Below are positions 1 to 17,600 of a stretch of 64,000 nucleotides of DNA, one piece after another. The notes under the pieces were generated by a model. It made no database searches. It was given only the letters and a program-made list of their open reading frames with translations, and had not been told where the DNA came from. Each line of letters begins with the position of its first letter. Within the stretch, counting starts at the first letter, position 1. The position numbers were made by a program, and so were the translations under genes. This DNA comes from Echinarachnius parma (Eukaryota > Echinodermata > Echinoidea > Clypeasteroida > Echinarachniidae), in NCBI GenBank assembly GCA_037951105.1, contig JBAMJV010002958.1:1-64000 (forward strand), written 5' to 3'.

Positions 1-167
1 ACTGGCCTTTTTCCTCTGGCATTTTTTCCACTGGCATTATTACATGTAGCCCTATAATAGTCATGGCCTGAGAAAAGTAATACACAATAGTGTAAACACA
101 GAGGGGGCACAGAGGCGGCTAAAATAATAGATACTGGCATGTGTATCAGTTACAAAACCATTCAAGG

Positions 168-1491
168 CAGGGGCGTCGATCCTGGGAGGCAGGGGGCGGT
201 CGCCCCCCAATGAAAATATTGGGGGCGAACATATCATTTCGCCCCCCCCCCCCCCCCCCAATAATTCCGAAAATGAGGAAGAAAAAATCGAGTGATACAC
301 TCTAAAAACACCCGGGTCAGACTGACCCGGAAAAGAGTCCGTTGGGGCCACACTCCATTCCGGGTCAAAAAATGACTCGGAATGGGGTCAGATGTGACCC
401 CATTCCGGGTCTTCGTGACCCTATTCCTAGTCATTTTTTGACCCTGAACGGAGTGTGGCCCCAACGGACTCTTTTCCGGGTCAATTCTGACCCGGGTGTT
501 TTTAGAGTGTATAATGCCAAAGAGGGGAAAGACACATCAATATTTAATCTTCAAAATAGCTGTTTTTTTTAGTTTGAAAAGGACTGTAAATCTCTTTTTT
601 TGCCGCGCGCTTCGCGCGCATACAGTTTCTCATATTGCAAGTTTTATTTTGGTTGCGGGAACTCACCTTTCGAAATGTGTTAGGCAGTGTAATCTCTCAA
701 ACGAAGTTTATCAAACCCTCATCTATAGCACACCGTCACAGAAAAGAAAATAATCTGAAATAATATATCTTTCAGTCAATTCGGTCCATACGCGCTGAAC
801 GAATATCAAATTGGAATATCATGTCCCCCCACATTTGAAAGTGGAGGAGATTGTCCCCCTCCCTTTGTCATTATGTATGTTTGGTTCCATACTTATATAT
901 TTCATTATTACGTGAAATTTCTGTCTCAGCTAGGTGTGCACCAAATCGCACAATTTCACGCCCAAAAAATACAAAAGCTCCCTAATGTGGGAGGGGGACA
1001 CCCCCTCCCACACCCTCCCCCGCTCGGTCGCTACGCTTCCTCGCAATGTCTCCCCTCCACTTTTGAGAAGTTGTTGACGCCCTTGCTTAGTTTCATGAGA
1101 GCTCAATGCCCTAGACTATATCGATGGCTCTAGTATACAGGATCACGTGGATCCATCTCATGCAAGGCTCAATCTTTTCCTCGCTATGCCCTTTAAAATA
1201 CGTTACGAGCAGGTTCACTATTTTATACAATTTTAACACCCATGATAGGAGTTGCAACTGTCTGAAATCTAAAAGCTTCCGGGGGCTCCGCCCCTGGACC
1301 CCCATAATTGTCCCCAAATGTGGGTGCCCCCCAAAGTCAGGTCTTCGAGCCATCAAGACACTTTCAATGAGCGCATAATAAAACTTCCGGGCATGCCAAT
1401 GTGGGGCTAGTTAGTTAGCTCTCTCACTGGTCACTCTGGAAATTTTTTCAAATTTCGCCCCCCCAATCGCAAAAACGGATCGACGCCCCTG
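168..1491. mobile_element. Non-autonomous hAT-type DNA transposon
   Basis: The element is bounded by the perfect 15-bp terminal inverted repeat CAGGGGCGTCGATCC (168-182) and its reverse complement (1477-1491). It is flanked on both sides by the 8-bp direct repeat ATTCAAGG (160-167 and 1492-1499). CAGGG-type ends plus an 8-bp target duplication are hallmarks of the hAT superfamily. The 1.3-kb interior has no transposase-like reading frame and holds C/G homopolymers and a nested palindromic MITE at 298-509. Confidence 0.85.
298..509. mobile_element. Palindromic MITE nested in the hAT element
   Basis: A 212-bp near-palindrome: CACTCTAAAAACACCCGGGT at the left end is mirrored at the right end, with arms of about 100 bp built from repeated CCGGGTCA/TGACCCGG motifs. 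It is flanked by TA on both sides (296-297, 510-511), which fits a Tc1/mariner-like TA target duplication. No coding capacity. Confidence 0.75.
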
Positions 1492-1621
1492 ATTCAAGGG
1501 GAATGTAACGCTGGAATTTTCGCTTAGGGCCTACAAACTCCTGTCACTTCTATGCATGGGTATCACTTTGGAAACATTCAATGTTTTTAAAACCACTTTA
1601 TTATCAACTGTTTTGATTGAC

Positions 1622-1846
1622 CACTGGAGGCTGCCATGTTTTCCAACGGATCCGCATGGAACGTCATAATATGAGCTTATTTGAGCGTGCACTATATATA
1701 TATTTTTTTTTAAAGCGGGTAACTAATGATAATCGCTGTTGTTGTGCTGATATGTCAGTGGTTACGTAGCCCATGCACTTTTGTTATTGCAAGGCAGACT
1801 GACGTTTCATATGGTATATTGCTTGACAACATGGCAGCCTCCAGTG
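1622..1846. mobile_element. Short inverted-repeat element (MITE)
   Basis: CACTGGAGGCTGCCATGTT at 1622-1640 is matched by its exact reverse complement at 1828-1846. The 225-bp unit is non-coding. No clear target duplication is visible, so the superfamily is unassigned. Confidence 0.6.
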
Positions 1847-2040
1847 TTCAGTCAGAACAGAAAGAACGAATTATTTCCATAACATGCATGCAGTGATACC
1901 CAAGAAATGAAGACATGAAGTATCATCAATGGTATAGGCTACTTATTAGTAACAGTAAGCACACATTCCATCGTTTCATTCCTCTTATAAAGTAAAATAA
2001 ACGAAAATAATAATAAGTACATATACGGTAACTATATTGT

Positions 2041-2160
2041 CTAAACCCCTAACCCTAACCCTAATTTGGTGGCTATAGGTCAGGTTAATGGCTATAGGTC
2101 AGATTAATGGCTATAGGTCAGATTTAGTGGCTATAGGTCAGATTTAGTAGCTATAACTTG
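2041..2160. repeat. Telomere-like CCCTAA run followed by 20-bp tandem repeat
   Basis: About three CCCTAA units (2046-2064) are followed by five diverged copies of a ~20-bp unit of the form TGGCTATAGGTCAGATTTAG. The CCCTAA run is short and internal, so it is an interstitial telomere-like tract and not a chromosome end. Confidence 0.7.
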
Positions 2161-2199
2161 GCTACAATATGATACAGTATAGCAGTGGTGGGGCCTAAT

Positions 2200-2446
2200 A
2201 CACGATATTGCCTATTGTAGATATTCAGCCCCGAAAAATTAAGATGAGATCTACCCCCTCCTCAACGCCCCCGACCCCCTCCCCCCCCCCCCCCCCCCCC
2301 CACCCCCCCCCCCCCTTTGATCTGAGCGAGCTGGTATCCGTCGGATCGGACCGGATCGATAGCGCGCGCAGCGCAATATTCCAGTCGCTCGCTCTATATC
2401 GGATCGGATCGCTAGAAACTTGTTGATCGTTGCTACGAAGTCGAAG
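2200..2446 (+). promoter_or_regulatory. DPCD promoter / 5' untranslated region (CpG-containing)
   Basis: The 250 bp before the DPCD start codon contain a C homopolymer (about 2280-2317) and a CpG-rich patch (2320-2420) with repeated GGATCGGA and GCGCGCGC-type motifs, standing out from the AT-rich surroundings. No TATA box is convincing. Inferred from position and composition only. Confidence 0.4.
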
Positions 2447-9459
<7,013 letters not shown>

Positions 9460-10640
9460 TTATCAGCAAGCTTTTTATAAAGCACTGAAAGAAGATTGAA
9501 CTTAACACTGCATTGGAAATTTTCGATAAGGAATTGGATTTGTTTTTCGCTAAGGTCAAGGATAGAGAAAACCAACCAGAAATATATAATATAGACAAAA
9601 GAGCACAGAAAATGAGGCTTCGCCAGGAATGGAACCAGATACCTTTAGATTGCTAGACCGGTGCTCCAACAGTTTCAATAGAGTTAAAGCAACCAAGAGG
9701 GACATGTACGGAATGACAGAAGATGAAGTACCACCATCTACCGTGGAATGACGAACAATGTCAACTATGACAAGCTGTACTTGTTCGTGACAAGATGAGG
9801 GTGGCCAAGTGCCTGCCGGAGATCACATTTGGTGCCGACAGTTCTACAACAAGAGACTGGCTCAATAGGAAAAGGATTCAAGCTAGAGTACAACTTGCAA
9901 CTGCAAGTCAATTGGCATGATATAAAAATTGCGCGAAGGCATCCCTTTCGACTGCGTGCAGTCCACCTAGTTTATCAGTACTGAACATAGTTACCATCGC
10001 GAGTGGTCTCTCTGATTGAAGAATTAAAGCCAAAATATGAGTCATTATTTTGATAATTGGTCAGTAATGTTTTTCTTTTCTCTTTTATTTTCTTATTTTA
10101 TAAACTGAAATACATAGTTTCTCAAGAAATCCTAAATGTATTTGATGTGGATTCTGTTTCAATTTTGTGAAATGGACATCACACTAGAAATGAATATTGT
10201 AAGTCAATTTAAGTGCCAAGTTATGATGTTCACCTTTTCTTTGACTGTATGGCAAGATGAAACAGTCACTGTTGCAAATTTAAACATGGTAGCATCCATA
10301 GGATGAGGAAATGTAGAAGAAGTAACAATTTATGCTCTCATCAGTACCACTTACATGTATCTCCTAAAACCCAGAATGTAGCTATCCTTTAATTTTCATA
10401 CATATTTATGAATTTGCTTGTACCTTGATTAAGTAAAACAAAATCCAAGGTGATGCGACACATGACCCCAATTTACATTCCACTTGTTGAATTACAACTG
10501 TATTTGTATATTTGAACAAAAACTGTCAAGCTTTAAGTGATCCATTAACTTTGTCAGATTCAACCATAATCATTTGGAGCTTTCACATTTCTCGTAAACT
10601 GTGTTGTTTGGCTCATGGTAACAGAAGAATAAAATGGGTT
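9460..10640 (+). other. DPCD 3' flank / probable 3' UTR
   Basis: No coding sequence recognised. An AATAAA hexamer at 10628-10633 is a candidate polyadenylation signal. A reverse-orientation remnant of the tRNA-like SINE family (TTGCTAGACCGGTGCTC) lies at 9636-9668. Confidence 0.4.
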
Positions 10641-10734
10641 TAGATTTTCCAAATGTCTCCCTAATTATTATAGAGATAAATTTGTGATTGAATGAAAGGC
10701 ATTCCAGGAACGCTTTTAATAGTAAACTAGATGG

Positions 10735-11522
10735 ATCTTCGACTGCGCGCAGTCGAAAATGATGCCTCCGCCATTACGCGATTTATATCAAGCCCAAATC
10801 AACATGTACACTGAATTAATTCTGTCAACTCAATTTTGATGGATCTTGACATATCACAATTATGAGCTATAAGTGACCTTGACCTTTGACCTCATGACCC
10901 CCAAAATCTAATCAGTTCACTGGCTCTCCAAGGAACATACATGTACCAAGTTTGGTCAGAGTCCGTCAATCCGTTCCTGAGATAACGCGATCACGAGCTA
11001 TTTTTGCATATAATGAGCTGTGACCTTTGACCTTTGACCTCATGACCCCAAAATCTAATCAGATCATCGGCCCCCCAAGATACATACATGTACCAAGTTT
11101 GGTCAGAATCCGTCAATCCGTTCTTGAGATAACGCGATCACGAGCTATTTTTGCATATATAATGAGCTCTGTGACCTTTGACCTTTGACCTCATGACCCC
11201 AAAATCTAATCAGATCATCAGCCTCCCCACATACATACATGACCCAAGTTTGATGAAAATCCGTCAATCGGTTCTTGAGATAACGCGATCACGAGCTATT
11301 TTTGCATATATAATGAGCTCTTTGACCTTTGACCTCATGACCCCAAAATCTAATCAGATCATCGGCCCCCCAAGATACATACATGACCCAAGTTTGGTGA
11401 AAATCCGTCAATCGGTTCTTGAGATAACGCGATCACGAGAATGGGACGTACGGACGGACGTACGGACGGACGGACAACCCGAAAACATAATGCCTCCGGC
11501 TACTTCGTTGCGGAGGCATAAA
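10735..11522. mobile_element. Interspersed element with internal ~150-bp tandem repeats (Helentron-like architecture)
   Basis: The 5' end carries the palindrome TTCGACTGCGCGCAGTCGAA, and the 3' end a hairpin ATGCCTCCG..CGGAGGCAT. Between them are about four diverged tandem units of roughly 150 bp containing GACCTTTGACCTCATGACCC, AGATACATACATG and GAGATAACGCGATCACGAG, then GGACGGACGGAC. No protein. Short terminal hairpins plus a core of tandem repeats resemble Helentron-derived non-autonomous elements; this class assignment is inference. Confidence 0.6.
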
Positions 11523-11543
11523 AATCAATGGGCAGAAGGTGAT

Positions 11544-11712
11544 AAAATCATTGTAAGATATGTCCGAATGATGTGTGAAAGTTTCATTTGAAAAAATCTA
11601 ACCCTATTTTATTCTTCTCTTACCATAAGCTAAACAACACGGTAGAAGAGTAACGAGGAAGCTGCAAATAATTTTTGTGGAGTTAAGACACTTTACAGGC
11701 CTCACTAAACAA
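11544..11712. repeat. Fragment of the 32670-33057 MITE family
   Basis: ATTGTAAGATATGTCCGAATGATG through AACACGGTAGAAGAG and GACACTTTACAGG match the internal and right-terminal parts of the element at 32670-33057. Confidence 0.6.
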
Positions 11713-11726
11713 GTGTTCCCGGTTGC

Positions 11727-11837
11727 AGAAAGAGATTCAATCGATTGTAAGTTACAATTAATTGTAAGTCAGATAATGTGACTAAATGCGCACATTTTCT
11801 GACTTACAATCAATTGTATCTCTTTCTGCAACAGGGC
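11727..11837. mobile_element. Short palindromic MITE
   Basis: GTTGCAGAAAGAGATTCAAT is mirrored by ATACAATTGATT..CTCTTTCTGCAAC; 111 bp, foldback over most of its length. A related diverged copy lies at about 18010-18150. Confidence 0.65.
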
Positions 11838-12021
11838 CCTTATGAAGTTAATGGATTACTAATGTTTGTAGGTATATTAGGAATGATATGAATTATGTAA
11901 TCTATTAAAAGTGTGTTTAAAAGAGAATAAACTATTTGTACTTTTATGCAAACAAAAATATATGTAAATTATTTCAGATGTATTCTCAGTCTCAACACAC
12001 ACATGCACTCTAGTAAGCTTT

Positions 12022-12178
12022 TTATTGTGAAACCTCATTATAATGAGCACCTTCGGTCCATTGAATTTAAACTTTTTATATCAATAATCTTGTTCTATCA
12101 TGGCTTAAAATAATAAAACCTGGACCTGTGAAATTACCCCGCTTTATATCACAGCTCGTTATAAAGAGGTTCCACTGT
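12022..12178. mobile_element. pogo/Tigger-type MITE
   Basis: Ends AACCTCATTATAATGAGC and GCTCGTTATAAAGAGGTTCCACTG are inverted copies of the CAGTGGAACCTC..TATAACGAGC terminus typical of pogo-like elements, with TA after the right end. Related copies lie at 15388-15548 and, partly, 16030-16055 and 49190-49235. Confidence 0.6.
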
Positions 12179-12472
12179 AACAAATGGTCAGAAGAGAAGC
12201 AGAATGAAATGACAATTATTTGTTTTAATATAGCATAGTATTATAATTCTCTTTATCACATAACATTTACATATTAAGAAGGATCACAACACACACATAA
12301 TAATTGTAAATTTCTTTCCAGGTTTTGAAACAATATTGGCAAATTTATGAACATCAAGTTTTGGTATAAATATTCTTTTCATGATAGGAAGTTAAAACAT
12401 TCAATAATTTATACAACCATATCTTCCTTTATGAAGTTTAGGAATATAAGTCATGAAAAATAGGTTTAGGGC

Positions 12473-12837
12473 GGTCCTACTAATTAGCGCGAACAAATGT
12501 GAAGTAATATAGTGCGAATAAGCTATCGATATGAAAATCCATATTGGTTATTTTTGGTTTTAGTGAGAAGATAACCTACATATCGATGGAATAAGCGGGA
12601 CCAAATGTACTGCGAACAAGCACGAATGGGATTTACTGCGAACAAGTGTGAACGGGATTTCATAAATACTGCGAACAAATTTGTTCGCAGTAAATCCAGT
12701 TCCCGCTTGTTCACAGAATCTCAGTAAATAGAATTTATACTATTTACTGCGAACAAGTGCATGCGAACGGGAAATTTGTTCGCAGTAAATAGCTTGTTCG
12801 CACTTCTTCGCGCTTGTTCGCTCTAATTAGTAGGACC
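12473..12837. mobile_element. Inverted-repeat element built of GCGAACAAG units
   Basis: GGTCCTACTAATTAGCGCGAA at the left and its near-exact reverse complement at the right. The interior is made of short repeats around CTGCGAACAAG. A second copy of the left end occurs at 42777, where it is truncated. Confidence 0.65.
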
Positions 12838-13003
12838 TGTTTGGGGGGGGGGGGGGGTTCACTGTTATGAAATGTTTATAATTTTGTGTTGATCATTCTT
12901 TATTCATAATAACGTACAAGATTTTTTTAAATGACACAACAAATGTACTAGAAATTCCAGACCCATATTCCTAAAACCACACTAGCTTAGTTCCATTCTA
13001 AGT

Positions 13004-13198
13004 CTATTATAGATGCAATTCATTTGAGATTCATTCGAGCAATGAAAGCTAAGGGGTTTCTGGGAAGAACACCAAACAAAGGGTTTTCTATAGCTCAGTC
13101 TGTACGAGCACCGGTCTAGCAATCCAGAGGACTCGGGGTTTGAATCCCGCTGGAATCCCATTTTCTTTGCTCTTTTTCAGTTCTATTATAGATGCAAT
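13004..13198 (+). mobile_element. tRNA-like SINE with 16-bp target duplication
   Basis: The direct repeat CTATTATAGATGCAAT (13004-13019 and 13183-13198) flanks a ~163-bp body with an A-box-like TAGCTCAGTCTG and B-box GGTTTGAATCCC, ending in TTTTTCAG with no poly-A. A second member, with TAGCTCAGTTGGTAGAGCA and GGGTTGGATTCC, lies at 14941-15022. Confidence 0.7.
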
Positions 13199-13199
13199 G

Positions 13200-14525
13200 G
13201 TTAAGTAGGCAACAGAGTTTTCTTAATCACTAACTATGGTTTAAACTATGGTAAGCATGTATTACCTACTTTAAACCTAACCTAACCCCTAGTTGGCAAC
13301 TAAAAGGATCTCTTGTTTTCTTTTACCTAAAATATCAGCTAGTGTCGTTTCATAAATATGGGCCCTGAAAGTGTCGTGATTAATTATCTCCTTCTTTAAA
13401 AAAGTGGCTAAAAGCTATCACTCATAAATCATTAAAAAAATAATAAATTAAATACAAATACAAGATTATAGAAACAATTTTGAAAGTAAAACCAAACATC
13501 TAATAAAGAAAATTAGGTAAAACAAAAAAATACACCAATCTAGTAAAATTGTTCATCACAGAATAGAATCTGCATTAATCTACATATATTGCAATAAGTA
13601 TCAACATTTAAAAGTAGCTTAAAACAATAATTTTTTGGGGAATTCATGTTTTATCATGGATCCTCTATCCAGATTTAGTTACTTGGATTGATTTTTCATA
13701 CATAAGGGCTACTTGATAACAAACTTCACTATATCTATCCTGAGCTATCTTGGTGAAAAGGTTATCCACAATGAATCTGCACATTAGGTGCACAATTTCC
13801 TCTCCCTGGGGAGCACTGAAATGTAAATATTTCATAGTCACACAAACTTACACGGAACCCTGACTTATAAGAATACTTAGATTTGATGCATATATCATTT
13901 AACAATCCACTTAACGCCCTTCTCAATAAATGATTCATCACCTTTAAAGGTATTATTTATACGATAATAATAATATTTAGTGGATTCTTGAACATGTTCA
14001 CATCTGGCATGTTGTGACACTCCTGGCGCAAGTATTGTTGTTATTATTTCTGGTCATTAAGTACAGTTCAAACCCACAAAAAACTCTCTTGTGCACCATC
14101 TCAACTCCCTGAGGTGAAAACTCCCTTTAATACTCTTTGTTTTGAGAGCAGCAAATGAGAGAAATGTCTTGTTGAACGACATTACTGCTCAGGCGTCAAT
14201 CAATTTCCCTCTTGGATGACGAACAGCTTTTGTGAGGTATATTTTACCCCTTTAACAGGCTTGCCCAATTAAGTTGCGAAAAATTTCTTAGGGACATATT
14301 ACACATTTGGGGTCAAATCCTTCTCCTTTTTAAAGGTTTACCTGATTAAGAGGGGAACATTTCCTTTAGAAGCATTAGAAATGTTTGTTCAAAATCCTTC
14401 CCATTTAGCAGAAGTACCCCTTTGTTAAACAGGAGCACCCCATAAAGAGGAATACTCCTTTAAATGTTACCCCATTAGAGGGAGACTACTGTACAGACCC
14501 TCAACAATAGATTGCACTTGGTTTG
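13200..14525. other. Intergenic sequence between DPCD and IDE
   Basis: No gene recognised. Contains AT-rich sequence, a repeat at 14030-14120 related to one at 55650-55800 (TTATTATTxCTGGTCATT..GTACAGTTCAxACCC) and pogo-like debris (14255-14490). Part is presumably IDE 3' UTR. Confidence 0.4.
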
Positions 14526-14621
14526 TTATAACTTTGACTTGGCACTGTTGCTGAAGGGAGGGGGCCTTGGGAATAGTGGCAGTCCGCTCTTGAACATTGC
14601 AATGTCACTTATACTCTGGGC
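14526..14621 (-). CDS. IDE: IDE coding exon 22 with stop and SKL terminus
   Basis: Acceptor CCCATCTCCAG, phase 0. Encodes [20 protein letters not shown] and a tail ending SAKSKL, then TAA (14526-14528). FKxGLPLFP is diagnostic for the IDE C-terminus. Confidence 0.93.
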   Translation of the reverse strand, partial: AQSISDIAMFKSGLPLFPRPPPFSNSAKSKL

Positions 14622-17600
14622 CTGGAGATGGGAGAAGAATGAAAAGAACAAGAATAACACGTTATGTATGGTTGCATTGAAACAAATAGAAGCACATTAT
14701 TGTCCAGCATACAAAGGCTATAAGTTGAAGCCTCTGGCTTTGCCACTATGTGTCGGGGTGGATTGTGGAGAATATAGAAGAGAACACAAATGGATGTGTT
14801 AAAGGGTTCATTATAAAATTAATCAAGATGATGAAACTTGAGAAATTTTGCATTAAAACATCAGTATCAAACTGTCTAATAATAACAACTCTTCTTCGGA
14901 AATATCTCTCCAACGAATTGAACACTCTTCAACCTGGAAGCTTTCTAGCTCAGTTGGTAGAGCACCAATCTAGCAATCCGGAGGTCTCGGGTTGGATTCC
15001 TCGGAAATCCCAATTTTTTGCTCAGTTACATTTAATTTTGTTTCCTGTTCAGTTTAATGTACTCTAAATGAATGTGATACCTGAGGTAGCTGTGGCGCCT
15101 CCACGAGATCCAGTTTGTCCTTGGTGTCTGCGTCCGTCTCGTCTAGTGCGATTGCTGCCAATCCTTCGGTCGGTATCTGGTCCACGCTCTCTGGGGCAGG
15201 AGGGTAGACGTACACGGCTAGCTTGTGGCGTCGCGGCGCAGACACAACCAGCAGTGAGCGGTAGAAGCTGAGCAGGTTGGCCTTGGTGATGGACTTCAGG
15301 TACGCAACCTCCACATCGGCTGCGGATCATACAGAGATACAAATATCAGTGTTTTGCTAATGCTGGAAAGTGGTACTTGTATCAGTACAGTGGAGCCTCG
15401 TTATAAAAGAGCTCGGAAACAACAAATTATCTTATTTCAAGGCAGTTTTGCTGATCCAAGCTCCTTTCATTCTTCTGTTTTTAAACCCTGATCAAACAAG
15501 GCAGTTTTTTTATAGCCCCGGGGTTCTTATTCTAATGAGGTTTCACTGAATCAGGTATCTTGTGACCTCGGGGTAAGAGAACAAAAGAATATTAAAGGGA
15601 TCTAGTAACTTTGTTGACATGTGCAAAAAGTGATGAAGGGTTGATGCAATGTATATTGTTGTTATCTCATATGTCCACAGGGTATTGTGTGAAAATTTCA
15701 AATCAGATGGACATTGCATGGCCAAGTAATGAGCGAAAATGCAAAGTGATATTCACTAACTCACTGCACTCACTTTGTACACGGTTTCAAAACTCCATAG
15801 GAGTTTTTCTTATCTGAATACTTTGATCGTACATATCTTTGTAACGAAAGGGAAATTTGAAAAACCGAAACCGGTCCCATGATTTTATTGTTAATACAAA
15901 TACAAGGACGGTATGATGGTACCGGTAGAATAAAATTTGATTTTGAGGATTTGGACAATGTTACTAAGTCCCTTTAAGAGCTTTGACCATCAAAAGTTAT
16001 CCTATTAAAAGAGGGTTTTGTTATATCAGAGCTCTTTATAAAGAGGTTCCACTGTATATCAATTACTGCTTAAAGAACTATGAAACTAAATTTGTTTTTA
16101 TCGATGCTGGTGAAATATGCAAGCAATTGTCTCAATAACATTTTAGATCTATTCCGCATGGTTATGAAGAAATACATTCCCTTAATGCCCTCAATAGAGT
16201 TGACAGCTTTGTAATTTTTAAGTCATGACTTGACCCACCTCTGTTGAAGTTATACTGTCTGCTGGAGATCTCTGTCCAGTGGCGCGAAGCCTCTTCTCTC
16301 AGCTGTTTGGGTTTCTCTGCCCGTTTGACCGCCAGTGCAGTCACATGCTTCTGATACGCCTCATCTGACATCTCATCTATGTACGACTAGATTAGGACAG
16401 AACAAAAGAATGACAAGAATGAATGAATGACTGACTGCCTGAATACATGAATGAATACATGAATGAATAAGTGAATGGATGAATGAACTTGAATGACTGT
16501 CTGAGAGAAAGAAAGCTTCTCCCATGATGCAACTTTTTTGTTGCAATGCTAGAGATTGAAAGTAACATCATATTTCATGCTGGAAAACAGCCAAAGTCTC
16601 TTTGTAGGAGACCAACTTAAGAAGATGAATTACCTCCAAGTCATATCAAAGTTAACCCATTCTGTCCCCTTCAAAAGACTGTCATTCGTGTTGGTATTTC
16701 ATAAGAATTAATGTTTTAAACTTTTGATCACAATACAAATACTTTCGACAGGGAGGCACTTCAAGAGAGGGTTGAAGGAAGCAGTCTACATTCGGGCCTT
16801 TCAACCTACACTGAACAGAGACGGTGGGCGATACAAGCTACCGAATGTCTATGACCCGATGATCAATTGTTATGTCACGAAGGTCAAGTCGGGTCACAAC
16901 GCTGATGAAGGCTGTAGACGACAGCCGACAATTTCGGAGGTAAATATTTGTATTGTGGTCAAAAGTTTAAACCGCTTATTCTTGGGTTTATTTACCTCCA
17001 TGCTGGCCAGGAAAGCCTCTATCCTCTTGTCTAGGTAGGCAGGTGCCTTCTCAGATTGGATGATGAACCTCAGGCCCTGTACACCATTAGACCGCCTCAC
17101 ACCACTGAATACAAGATAACCTGTAGTATACAAACATGAAGGATAATCAGAGAATTCAAGTTACTCTGGGATGAAATTACATCCTTATTCTGATGAGTAA
17201 ATATTAAGCTAAAATGTTAGAATAGACTTCAAGCTCTGTACATTGACCAAAAAGGACCGCATAACTCCACTGAATGCAATATAACCCGTGACAAAACATA
17301 AATAGTTCACACAATAAATTTAAGATGACCTCTCAAGTAAATAATGTGTAATGTTTTAAGCTGACGATGAAAACTACAATTATCATCATCATCATCACCA
17401 TCACCACAGTCACCTATCTGTTCTTTGGTCCTGAGCATGTTGAAGCAAGGTTCGCTGACAATTTGACAGAAGAGTTCTAGAAAAGTTATCATCACTAATC
17501 ACCACCACCACAACCATCATTAAACTATTACCTAGCTGTTCTTTGGTCCTGAGCATATTGAAGCATGGTTCGCTGACAATTTGACAGAATATTTCTAGAA

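Noticed and set aside
2046..2064. Telomere
   Set aside because: Only three CCCTAA units, internal, with a protein gene and other sequence on both sides.
11178..11591. 137-aa open frame
   Set aside because: Runs through the ~150-bp tandem repeats of a mobile element; repeats itself (MTFDLMTPKSNQII) because the DNA does.
15054..15080. IDE C-terminus as the read-through ending VSHSFRVH
   Set aside because: CAG|GTATCA is a valid donor, and the exon at 14526-14621 restores the family ending FKxGLPLFP with correct phase.
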